Below are positions 26,084-34,247 of a DNA stretch of 64,000 nt, piece after piece. Made by a program: the position numbers and the translations under genes. The DNA is from Alistipes sp. (GTDB taxonomy: Bacteria > Bacteroidota > Bacteroidia > Bacteroidales > Rikenellaceae). Within the stretch, counting starts at the first letter, position 1, and the number at the start of each line of letters is the position of its first letter. The notes beneath the pieces were generated by a model. The model worked only from the letters and a program-made list of their open reading frames with translations. It ran no database searches and had not been told where the DNA came from. The DNA is taken from assembly GCA_022782405.1 (NCBI GenBank), contig JALFNK010000008.1, forward strand, positions 124,001-188,000, read 5' to 3'.

Positions 26084-26112
26084 AACGGCCCCGGTATTCG
26101 GGGCCGTTTTTT
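26084..26112 (+). terminator. Strong terminator after the S41 peptidase gene
   Basis: AACGGCCCCG-GTATT-CGGGGCCGTT, a 10-bp stem, followed by TTTTTA. Confidence 0.88.
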
Positions 26113-26144
26113 ATCCGACGGTCGAAACTTTAAGGGGCCGAAAA

Positions 26145-26176
26145 TTTGGTGAATAAAAATTTATGCCCTATATTTG
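26145..26176 (+). promoter_or_regulatory. Promoter of tRNA-Leu
   Basis: TTTG (26145-26148), a 20-nt spacer, and TATATTTG (26169-26176), a textbook Bacteroidota promoter 29 bp before the tRNA. Confidence 0.8.
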
Positions 26177-26205
26177 CACACCGAATCCCGGAAACGGGGC
26201 GATGA

Positions 26206-26294
26206 GCCCAGGTGGTGAAATTGGTAGACACGCTACTTTGAGGGGGTAGTGAACAATTGCGTTCGTGCAAGTTCGAGTCTTGTCCTGGGCACCA
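26206..26294 (+). tRNA. tRNA-Leu (anticodon GAG)
   Basis: The 7-bp acceptor stem GCCCAGG/CCTGGGC is perfect and CCA is encoded at 26292-26294. The D-arm GGTGAAATTGGTAGACAC is leucine-like. The anticodon stem CTACT/GGTAG encloses loop TTGAGGG, giving anticodon GAG (reads CUC/CUU). A long class II variable arm and the T-arm with GTTCGAGTC follow. Confidence 0.95.
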
Positions 26295-26300
26295 AAAAAA

Positions 26301-26325
26301 GACGCTGACTTTCAGCGTCTTTTTT
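26301..26325 (+). terminator. Terminator after tRNA-Leu
   Basis: GACGCTGA-CTT-TCAGCGTC, an 8-bp stem with A-rich 5' flank and a T6 tract. The symmetry suggests it could also serve the minus strand. Confidence 0.88.
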
Positions 26326-26412
26326 ATTTTATTCTTTCGAAATCCCCGATTACGACCGATCCCGGCCCGCCTCCCTGTGAGCTTCGTTTCTTCCGGCCGC
26401 CCGTGTCGGCTG

Positions 26413-29184
26413 TCAGTACTTCTTCACGCTTCCGTCCTTGATGCCGCTGTTCGTTACGCCCGATTTCGAACTGTTGAACTTGTATGCGATATTGAAGGTG
26501 AAATACCGGCCGAATGAGCGTGTCCAGGTGTTCTGGATATAATCCGAGCCCATGGACGTCTTGTAGCCCGAGTTGCGGTTCAGAATGTCATAGGCCGTGA
26601 AGCTGATGTCCCCACGCCGTTTGAGGATCTTGCAGCCTACGGACACATTGAGGATCTGGTTGTTCTGGTCGTAGCTGTTGACGCCGAAGCGCTTATAGTA
26701 GGAGAGGCTGTATGACGTGTTGAAATAAAACCGCTTGAAGATGTTGGCAAGCTCCGTAGTGACCCAGACTCCCTGCATGAAATACTTGTCGTCCTGCCCG
26801 ATGCTGTTCTTCGAGTAGATATACGAGGTGCGCGTGCCGACGGTACAGCGGAACGAGCGCGAGACATTCGCGCGGAGGTCCAATGTCAGTTTGGGAGCGT
26901 AACTCCGGGTGCGGTTCAGCACGTCGCCCACAAACGAGGGCGTGTCGTCGTAGTTGAATGACGTTTGCACCGTAAGTCGCGAGCGGAGCTTGCGCAGCGG
27001 ATGGACCCACCTGACATTGGCCTTCACCGCCCACATGCCGTCCACGTTCTCGTAGGTTGTCAGCGTGCTCTGTGCCGGGGCCGTGTAGTTCCACTCGGGA
27101 AGGGCCGTCTCGTTGGCAAAAAAGATGCGTCGGGCGGCAATCATGTCCTCGACCATCCGGGCATCCAACACAATCGTCAGGTTTTCGTTCCTCTTACCGA
27201 ACATGATGGAATACTGTCCGAGCAAAAAATGGGTATAACTCTGTTTGAGATGCCGGTTGCCCGCAACGAGCATATAAGGATTGGTGTCGTCGAGCCGGGG
27301 ACGCAGTTGTTCGATGGACGGGAGCTGGACTGTCGGCATATAACTGATCAACAATTTTTTGGTCATCTTCGATATCACGAAAGATGCCGAAGGGATAAAT
27401 GCATTGAACCGTTTGTCGTAAACATCAGCCTCCGGAAAGCGCTCGTCCCGGTTGATGCCCGTAGTCGAAAAGACGGGTTTGACAGACAGTCTCGCATCGA
27501 TTTTCGAAAGAAAAAGAGTCAATTCGAGACCTGCCTCATGGGTATTGTAGTTATTGGTAAAATTGTAGGTGTTGGTCGTATCGATCGTCTCACGGCCGAG
27601 ATCCGCCAGGTCAAGCGAGGTCTTTTTCTGACGGCTCTTCTCCCATGTATAGGTGTAAAAATAACGCAGGTTGTTGGCTTCCTCCCTGGAAAGACGGATA
27701 GTTCCGCTAAATTTCGCTACGATCTTGCGGCTCAGTCCGTATGAGGAGGAGCTGAGTTCCCGGCGCGTGGCCGTCGATGTCAGCGTATCCGTGCGAAACC
27801 CGGTTCCGTCGTTGTTGGATATGTCCGACCGCAGGGAGAGCGAATGATGGGGGATCCCGTGAATATGCAATACATCCGAAATATCGTACTGGCTCAGCCT
27901 GTCGAGGCTTCGGGTCTGACCGCCGGCAGGGGTCCCGCCGTCTATTATGCTGGCATAGGACCGGTACGCCTCCGAACGGTCGTCCGAAAAGCGCATGTCA
28001 TGTGTCAGCCAAAAGTATCTTGGCGACAAAAAATAGATATTTGCCGCATGGTAACGGTTCGTCCGGGTGTTCCGCGAAGTATCGGCATAGATGCGCGAAT
28101 CGTAATCGGGCGACGGGAGGTAGATCTGCTCCGTCGTATTCTCGGATCGCGTATAATCGTCGCCGTAGGTATAGGAGGCCCGCAAAGTGGTCCGGTCGTA
28201 TTTGGACCATTTACTCTCCCAGCTTCTTTCGAATTCCGTATTTACATAGGTCGTGCGGTCATAGGATGATTTCGGGCTACTGACGGCAATGATGTCCGAA
28301 ATTTTATTCGACTTCCGGTTGATATTGTTGAAAAAGGCATTGGCCGACAGCAGCAGGCTCTCCGAGAAAAAGTTGGCCGTGGCACCGATCCCGTACCGGT
28401 CCCGGTTGTCCCGTCCCCCCGCATTCAGATCGGCTCCGTAGCTGGCCAGAAAATGGCCCGTCGTGGCCTGGATCAGCTTGCTTTTTGTCTCGATATTGAA
28501 AACACGGCGCGTCTCGTCGCCCTTGCGCCGCTTGTGGCGCGGGTTATTGTCCACATACTCGTCATAGACGCGGATCTTCACAACGTCGTTGGCCAGCAGG
28601 TTTTGCAGGGCCGCCATCGGGCTGCTTCCGAAAATGAGCCTGCCATCGACATACGTCCGGGCGATATCTTTACCCATCACGCTGACCCCCGCCTCCGAGG
28701 TCGTTACACCCGGAAGCTGCTCGACAATACGGATCGTCTCGTCGCCCTCGAAGGTCTTTACCGCCGCGGCATGGTAAACCAGCGTATCGCCCTGAATGGT
28801 AAGCACCGGAATCTCACCCTTGACCGTTACCGAGCCGATCTCCTGCGACGCCTCCTGCAACATCACCTCCACCTGGACGGTCTGGTCCGGCTGGAGCTCG
28901 ATATCCCGGGTAACCTCCTGATACGAGAGGTGCGAAAAGCGCAGCCGGACAGGACCGGCAGCGACCTTCTTGAAGAAGAAGCTGCCGCTCACGGACGTGG
29001 TATAGAGCGTATCGCATGAGGTGAAGGCCTCGACAACAACGCCGTCGACACCAAACGCACGATAGTCCCGGGCCGAAGGATCAGAGGTCATCGTCTGACC
29101 GACAATAGTACCCGTTTTCGATTGGGCGTACAGAGTAGCGACACCTGCCAGGATGCAGGGCAACAAGAGCAGATATCTAAGCAT
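26413..29184 (-). CDS. TonB-dependent receptor-like outer membrane beta-barrel protein
   Basis: 923 aa. A signal peptide (residues 1-20, GVATLYAQ) is followed by a carboxypeptidase-regulatory-like domain (about 22-112), a plug-like domain (about 115-210, VEQLPGVTTSEAGVSVMG and ARTYVDGRLIF) and a long beta-barrel ending in an aromatic strand region (FGRYFTFNIAYKF). There is no neighbouring SusD, so it is an orphan and not a classical SusC; many such orphans import peptides, metals or unknown ligands. A TAATTTTG -7 element lies 104 bp upstream. Its GC content looks lower than the housekeeping genes. Confidence 0.85.
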   Translation of the reverse strand: MLRYLLLLPCILAGVATLYAQSKTGTIVGQTMTSDPSARDYRAFGVDGVVVEAFTSCDTLYTTSVSGSFFFKKVAAGPVRLRFSHLSYQEVTRDIELQPDQTVQVEVMLQEASQEIGSVTVKGEIPVLTIQGDTLVYHAAAVKTFEGDETIRIVEQLPGVTTSEAGVSVMGKDIARTYVDGRLIFGSSPMAALQNLLANDVVKIRVYDEYVDNNPRHKRRKGDETRRVFNIETKSKLIQATTGHFLASYGADLNAGGRDNRDRYGIGATANFFSESLLLSANAFFNNINRKSNKISDIIAVSSPKSSYDRTTYVNTEFERSWESKWSKYDRTTLRASYTYGDDYTRSENTTEQIYLPSPDYDSRIYADTSRNTRTNRYHAANIYFLSPRYFWLTHDMRFSDDRSEAYRSYASIIDGGTPAGGQTRSLDRLSQYDISDVLHIHGIPHHSLSLRSDISNNDGTGFRTDTLTSTATRRELSSSSYGLSRKIVAKFSGTIRLSREEANNLRYFYTYTWEKSRQKKTSLDLADLGRETIDTTNTYNFTNNYNTHEAGLELTLFLSKIDARLSVKPVFSTTGINRDERFPEADVYDKRFNAFIPSASFVISKMTKKLLISYMPTVQLPSIEQLRPRLDDTNPYMLVAGNRHLKQSYTHFLLGQYSIMFGKRNENLTIVLDARMVEDMIAARRIFFANETALPEWNYTAPAQSTLTTYENVDGMWAVKANVRWVHPLRKLRSRLTVQTSFNYDDTPSFVGDVLNRTRSYAPKLTLDLRANVSRSFRCTVGTRTSYIYSKNSIGQDDKYFMQGVWVTTELANIFKRFYFNTSYSLSYYKRFGVNSYDQNNQILNVSVGCKILKRRGDISFTAYDILNRNSGYKTSMGSDYIQNTWTRSFGRYFTFNIAYKFNSSKSGVTNSGIKDGSVKKY

Positions 29185-29581
29185 GGGCCATACGGTTCGG
29201 GGCTCGAAAGCCGGTTATGCAATGAGGATTGCACGGGAAAGGAGCCGGACACCTGAAAGGCATTGCCGCATTCCATCGTGTTGCCTACAAAATTAACTTT
29301 TTTTCACAACAACACGCTCGTTTCGACTGTTTTTTTGCAAAAAGGACGCTTCGCGCGCGTTCCATCATGCAATCGGGGACCATTTCCGCATTTTACAACC
29401 TTCGCACAACCCCGGGGCACCAAAAATTTCGCAACCTGACGCAGGCCATTTGCGGGAACCGCCATGCAGTTGGCGACCGCAGCTTAACCGGTACCGCCGC
29501 TTACAGCAAGGCCGGAGGATCCGAATTGCCGGATGCCAATATCGAGGCATGGGCCAGATACGAGATAGATCCGGCCGCAAG
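29185..29581. other. 397-bp intergenic region between malQ and the orphan receptor gene
   Basis: It contains the probable receptor promoter (29288-29295). The rest, towards malQ, has no recognisable gene, RNA or strong hairpin; a 71-codon minus-strand frame starting at the malQ stop has no protein-like features. Confidence 0.5.
29288..29295 (-). promoter_or_regulatory. Possible promoter -7 element of the orphan receptor gene
   Basis: TAATTTTG on the minus strand, an exact TAnnTTTG, 104 bp before the ATG. No clear -33 element. Confidence 0.4.
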
Positions 29582-32188
29582 TCAGCGACGGCGGCTCATG
29601 GCGATCATGTCGTGCAACATCGTATTGAACTCCTCGGCGGCGAGCAGCTCCTCGAGGGTCAGGTGCATGCGGTAACGCCAGTAGTGGCGCGGGACGGCCG
29701 GGATGTTGATCCGCTCGCGGTCGGGCTTCTCCAGGCGCAGCGTCCCGTCCATCGACAGCCAGTCCTGCAGCGGCAGGACGGCCAGCATCGCGGGCGAGGC
29801 GAGGTGCATCTCGACGATGCGCCGGCAGACCCACGGCTCGCAGAACCAGGGCGGATTCCCCTCGCCGTGCAGCACCTCGCGGTAGAAACGCGCCGTGAGC
29901 GCCCGGTCCTCCTCCCACCACGCCCGCAGGGGATTCATGTCGTGCGTCGAGGTGGTGCAGACCGACAGATAGGGATAACGGGCCGGATCGGCGAAGGTTT
30001 CGCCGGGCTCCTTGGGCATACGCTGAACTTCGAGCGAGAGGATCTGCAGCATCCGCATCGTCTCGGGGACACAGTCGGGGATCATGCCGAGGTCCTCGCC
30101 GCAGGGGAGCATGTCGGAGGCGGTCAGCAGCATCGGAAGCTTGCGCAGCCCCGACTCGCGCCAGAACCGGTCGTGGCGGCGGTAGAAGAAGTCGTCGTGC
30201 AGGCGGTCGAAGGCCTCGCGCTGCCAGGGCGCCAGCAACTGGTAGGAGCAGGTCGTCCGGGCGTCGATACGCGGGTGGTAGAATCCCTTGCGGCGGGGGT
30301 CCTCAACGAAAAGCACATCGTCGAGCAGCGCAAGCAACCCCTCCCGCAGGCGCGTCGTGGACTCGTCCGCACCGGAGAAGCGCTGCAGGACACGGCGCTG
30401 CGTGGCGCAGGCCGGGATCAGACGTCCCTGTCGGATGCAGAGGCTGCGCACTTCGCCGGCGCGATCGCCGAACAGACGTTCGAGCACCCAGTCCTCGGTC
30501 GGCGGAGTCGTATGGCGTCCGTCCGAAAGGTCGAAGCCCCGTTCGCGCAGCTCCTCCGCCGAGTAGGGCAGCGCCGGGTTGAAGTGCCCCAGCAGCCCGT
30601 GCACGGACTCCGCGGGAATCTCCCAGATGCGGAAAAAGCCGAGGATATGGTCGATCCGGTAGGCGTCGAAATATTCGGACATCTTCCGCAGCCGGGAGCG
30701 CCACCAGGCATACCCGTCGCGGGCCATGCGCTCCCAGTCGTACGTCGGGAAGCCCCAGTTCTGCCCCGCGGCCGAGAAGGCATCGGGCGGCGCCCCGGCC
30801 TGGGCATCGAGGTGGAAGAGACGGGGCGACTGCCAGGCGTCGGCGCTCGTACGGCTGACGCCGATCGGCAGGTCGCCCTTGAGAATCACCCCGCGGGCAT
30901 GGGCATAACGCACGACCTCCGAGAGCTGGAGGTGCAGGTGGTACTGCACATAGCAGTGGAAGGCCACCTCGCGGCGGTTGCGCAGGCAATAGGCCGCAAT
31001 CCGCTTCTCATCGTAACGCGCATAGTCGCCCCATTGCGAGAACTCCGCCGTGCCGTACTCGTCGCGCAGGGTGCAATAGGCCGCATAGGGAATCAGCCAC
31101 GACCGGTTGGCCTCCACGAACGCACGGTAGTCGCTGCGCGAAGCCGTACGGCGGCCCTGCCGCGCGAAAGCCTCGCGCAGCAGGCGCTGCTTGGTGCGGT
31201 TGACCCGTTCGTAGTCCACCTCCGCAAGGGCGTTCAGTTCGTCGCGCAGGCGGCAGTACTCCTCATCCTCGGGGACGCCGGCCGCCGTGAGGCGCAGGAA
31301 CTGCGGATGCAGGGCGAAGGAGGAGTTGGCATTGTAGGGATAGGAATCCTCCCAGGTCCCGCTCATCGTGGTGTCGTGCACCGGCAGGAGCTGGATCACC
31401 CGCTGCCGCGTAGCCGCGGCCCAGTCGATGAGCAGCTTCAGATCGGGGAACTCCCCGACGCCGAAGCTCTCCCGCGAACGGAGCGAGAAGACCGGAATCG
31501 CCGTACCGGCCCCCCGCCAGCGGCGCTCCGGAAAACGGGGCAGCAGCGAGGCCTCGACAAACTGCTCGCCAACGGCTGCGGAACGGTTCCAGGTACGGTT
31601 GGCACCCTCTTCCCAAAGAATGGGTTCGAGCGTCTTCCGATCGGCAATCAGGAACTTGTACTCGCTGCCCCGGGGCAGGTGCACCGCCAGGCTCCACTCC
31701 GGGAAGCGGCTGTCATCCAGCGGGAGGATCCGCTGCCAGGCATCGAGGCTGTCGGAGGCTATGGCCAGCACCTCGTCGCTCCACAACGACGGCACGACGA
31801 GCCGGAGCAGCACGGCCTCTCCGGCTGTAGAGGTGCGTTTCGCCGCAGCTGCACCGCCCGACCGGGAGAAAAAGCCGCGGGTAAAGGCCGCGGAGTGGAA
31901 CGGGGCATCGGCGGGAATGTCGATCCAGCGGTCGCGGATCCGCAGCACCGGGAAGCGGCTCCGTGCGGAGAGCGGAAGCACATGCCGCCCCCATTCCCGG
32001 CGGATACATGCACCGTCGCATTCGACGGCATACCGGTATTCGAGCGCATCGGCTCCGCCCCGATGCACGAATGCTCCCCGCCAAAGGCCGTTGTCGACAT
32101 ACTCCAGAAGGATTTTCCGCTTGCCGAGCAGCAGGACGAGGCGCTCGCCCCAACGGGTGCGGTATTCGATTTCGAAGATAAGTTTCAT
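29582..32188 (-). CDS. malQ: 4-alpha-glucanotransferase with N-terminal starch-binding domains
   Basis: 868 aa. Two CBM20-like domains (about 1-105 and 120-230, the second with FPEWSLAVHLPRGSEYKFLI) precede a GH77 domain from about 240. Catalytic residues are visible: nucleophile Asp in YRIDHILGFF, acid/base Glu in CGEDLGMIPD, and the third acid in TSTHDMNP. It transfers maltosyl/glucan segments between alpha-1,4-glucans. No signal peptide is seen, so it acts in the cytoplasm, as in plant DPE2-like and Bacteroidota enzymes. It is divergent from the PUL across 694 bp and has its own promoter (32212-32219), so a functional link to the PUL is not shown. Confidence 0.93.
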   Translation of the reverse strand: MKLIFEIEYRTRWGERLVLLLGKRKILLEYVDNGLWRGAFVHRGGADALEYRYAVECDGACIRREWGRHVLPLSARSRFPVLRIRDRWIDIPADAPFHSAAFTRGFFSRSGGAAAAKRTSTAGEAVLLRLVVPSLWSDEVLAIASDSLDAWQRILPLDDSRFPEWSLAVHLPRGSEYKFLIADRKTLEPILWEEGANRTWNRSAAVGEQFVEASLLPRFPERRWRGAGTAIPVFSLRSRESFGVGEFPDLKLLIDWAAATRQRVIQLLPVHDTTMSGTWEDSYPYNANSSFALHPQFLRLTAAGVPEDEEYCRLRDELNALAEVDYERVNRTKQRLLREAFARQGRRTASRSDYRAFVEANRSWLIPYAAYCTLRDEYGTAEFSQWGDYARYDEKRIAAYCLRNRREVAFHCYVQYHLHLQLSEVVRYAHARGVILKGDLPIGVSRTSADAWQSPRLFHLDAQAGAPPDAFSAAGQNWGFPTYDWERMARDGYAWWRSRLRKMSEYFDAYRIDHILGFFRIWEIPAESVHGLLGHFNPALPYSAEELRERGFDLSDGRHTTPPTEDWVLERLFGDRAGEVRSLCIRQGRLIPACATQRRVLQRFSGADESTTRLREGLLALLDDVLFVEDPRRKGFYHPRIDARTTCSYQLLAPWQREAFDRLHDDFFYRRHDRFWRESGLRKLPMLLTASDMLPCGEDLGMIPDCVPETMRMLQILSLEVQRMPKEPGETFADPARYPYLSVCTTSTHDMNPLRAWWEEDRALTARFYREVLHGEGNPPWFCEPWVCRRIVEMHLASPAMLAVLPLQDWLSMDGTLRLEKPDRERINIPAVPRHYWRYRMHLTLEELLAAEEFNTMLHDMIAMSRRR

Positions 32189-32211
32189 AAGTCAGCAGGA
32201 TTCCGTTTCTA

Positions 32212-32219
32212 CAAAATTA
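32212..32219 (-). promoter_or_regulatory. Promoter -7 element of malQ
   Basis: TAATTTTG on the minus strand, 23 bp before the ATG; a weak TTCG lies about 19 nt upstream. Confidence 0.5.
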
Positions 32220-32564
32220 AGAAACATGACGGCAATCCGAACGCTCCGGAGCGATTTTTTGTCTCCGACCGCATCGGAAACCGGCTTCCGCCTCCGGGGA
32301 ATGCAGACTCTGCCGGGAGAATCCGGGAAAAAGATCGGAAAATTGTTCCGGTTACGAAAAAAAACGGCACTTACATGCCGACGGTCGATTTTACGCAAAA
32401 TACCCTCCATCCGAAGGCACGACATTACGAACAGGTTTTTTTTGAAACACCGGAAATCCGAAATCGAAACCCGCTTCGTATTTTTTCGAAATCCCGATCG
32501 CCCATTCACGCGTTTTCCCCGCTCTGTCCGGCATCAATAAGTAAAAATTTACCACACATAATGC

Positions 32565-32594
32565 TTGTCATAAAAATATTATTTTCTATCTTTG
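32565..32594 (+). promoter_or_regulatory. Promoter of the PUL
   Basis: TTG (32565-32567), 19-nt AT-rich spacer, then TATCTTTG (32587-32594). The first gene starts about 288 bp downstream. Confidence 0.65.
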
Positions 32595-32882
32595 CAGAAA
32601 AGAGACAATATTTTTATACAAATTACCGACCTATCAAAACTACCTAACCTCATTTAACCCTTCAACCCATGAACCCGAACTACACACCCGCCCTTCTCCC
32701 CGAATCATTCGAACCGATACCGCCCATGCGGTAATCCCTGACTTCCGACGACACCGGATCCATTCCGACTCCTCGTGCGCCATTCGGCCCGCACGGGTTG
32801 CATGGCACTATACGGAGATCGCCGGCACCCTTCTCGCGGCCGTACTTTCGAGGCACCCACCGATACGAATCAACCCCGTCAT

Positions 32883-34196
32883 ATGAAAAAATTCCTGTTC
32901 TTTTGTCTCGCCGCCCTGGCGACCGTCGCCTGCTCGCACAAAGAGGGGCAACCGACCAAACCGCTCTACATGTGGTTCGACTGCGAAGCCAATTACGCCC
33001 GGCTGAGCAACCCCGACTCGATCCGCTACTATGCGGAGAAACTCCGCGAGATGGGTTTCACCGACATGGTCGTCGATGTGAAATCCATCATGGGCGAAAC
33101 GCTCTACAAGAGCGACATCGCCCCCTATATGGGCGAATGGAAGGGCACGACCCGACCCGAAGAGTATGACATGCTCGCCCACTTCATCCGCATCGGGCAT
33201 GAGCTGGGCCTGCGCGTGCACGGCTCGCTCAACGTCTTCGCCGGAGGCCACAACTTCTTCGACCGCGGCATCATCTACGGCGAACACGCCGACTGGCAGT
33301 CGCAGGTCTACACCGAGGGGAAGATCGTCCCCATCAGCTCGATCAAGAGCAACTACAACGGCATGCTCAACCCCGCGAATCCCGAGGTGCAGGAGTATGA
33401 GCTGGCCATCCTGCGCGAATTTGCCGAAAAGTATCCCGATGTGGACGGCATCATCTTCGACCGCGTGCGCTTCGACGACATCACCTCCGACTTCAGCCCC
33501 CTCTCGCAGGAGCTCTTCGAGGCCTATGCGGGTGAGAAGGTGGCCAACTTCCCCGAAGATATCCTCCGCTGGGAGCAGGATGCCGAAGGGAAGTGGAGCT
33601 GGTCCGAGGGCCCGCTCTTCCGACGCTGGATCGAGTGGCGTGCCTCGGTGATCAAGAATTTCGTCGTCGAAGCCCACAGACAGCTCAAGGAGATCAACCC
33701 CGACCTGCTCGTCGGCGACTATACCGGCGCCTGGTATCCCACCTACTATTATGTGGGCGTGAACTGGGCCAGCGAGCGGTTCGACCCGGCGCAGTATTTC
33801 GACTGGGCGACTCCCGAATACCGCAAGACGGGCTATGCCGACCTGCTCGACATCTACATGACCGGCCTCTACTACACGCTCGTTACGAAGGCCGAGGTAG
33901 ATGCCGCAAACGGCGTGGTCGGACAGCGTACCGAAGCCGGCATGACCGACGACCAGAGCTACTGGTACTGCATCGAGGGCGGCGCCGAGTGGGCCCGCCG
34001 GATCACCGCCGGCGTGGTGCCCGTAACCGGATCGCTCTATGTCGATCAGTACGGCGACGACGCCGAACGCTTCACGCGTGCCGTGGCCGAGGCACTGCGC
34101 GGCACCGACGGCCTGATGATCTTCGACATCGTGCACATCATCGACCGCGACTGGTGGTCGGTACTTGCCGATGGAATCGCCGAAGGCAGCAAATAA
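32883..34196 (+). CDS. GHL10-like glycoside hydrolase lipoprotein, copy 1 of 3
   Basis: 437 aa. The lipobox TVAC (Cys18) is followed by SHKEG. The body looks like a TIM-barrel of the glycosyl-hydrolase-like 10 (GHL10, PF02638-type, sometimes annotated alpha-amylase family) group: MGFTDMVVDVKS, LGLRVHGSLN, NPANPEVQEY, and the probable active-site strand GIIFDRVRFDD. It ends with GLMIFDIVHIIDRDWW. It is clearly paralogous to the genes at 40875 and 45256 and closest to the latter. The start at 32883 gives the lipoprotein signal; the frame open upstream is leader DNA. It is the first gene of the PUL, 51 bp before susC. Substrate unknown. Confidence 0.8.
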   Translation: MKKFLFFCLAALATVACSHKEGQPTKPLYMWFDCEANYARLSNPDSIRYYAEKLREMGFTDMVVDVKSIMGETLYKSDIAPYMGEWKGTTRPEEYDMLAHFIRIGHELGLRVHGSLNVFAGGHNFFDRGIIYGEHADWQSQVYTEGKIVPISSIKSNYNGMLNPANPEVQEYELAILREFAEKYPDVDGIIFDRVRFDDITSDFSPLSQELFEAYAGEKVANFPEDILRWEQDAEGKWSWSEGPLFRRWIEWRASVIKNFVVEAHRQLKEINPDLLVGDYTGAWYPTYYYVGVNWASERFDPAQYFDWATPEYRKTGYADLLDIYMTGLYYTLVTKAEVDAANGVVGQRTEAGMTDDQSYWYCIEGGAEWARRITAGVVPVTGSLYVDQYGDDAERFTRAVAEALRGTDGLMIFDIVHIIDRDWWSVLADGIAEGSK

Positions 34197-34247
34197 AAGC
34201 CAACCCATCATAAACATATTCGAATACCTAACCTTAAACGCAAACCT

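Larger units (their letters stand above)
32189..32882. other. 694-bp divergent region with long PUL leader
   Basis: It holds the malQ promoter at the left, then about 340 bp with nothing recognisable, then the PUL promoter (32565-32594) and a leader of about 285 nt before the first PUL start codon. The leader includes a 21-codon frame at 32669-32734 beginning MNPNYTPALLPESF. No riboswitch or regulator gene was recognised. Confidence 0.5.

Noticed and set aside
26206..26294. tRNA-Leu as an integration site of a mobile element
   Set aside because: No integrase, no direct repeat of the tRNA 3' end and no change in composition next to it were seen.
29365..29580. A 71-codon minus-strand frame between malQ and the orphan receptor
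   Set aside because: It has Cys/Arg-rich random composition, no ribosome-binding or promoter signal, and starts right at the malQ stop.
29582..32188. malQ as a member of the neighbouring PUL
   Set aside because: It is divergent, has its own promoter, lacks a signal peptide and belongs to general alpha-glucan metabolism, so a link is not supported by the sequence.
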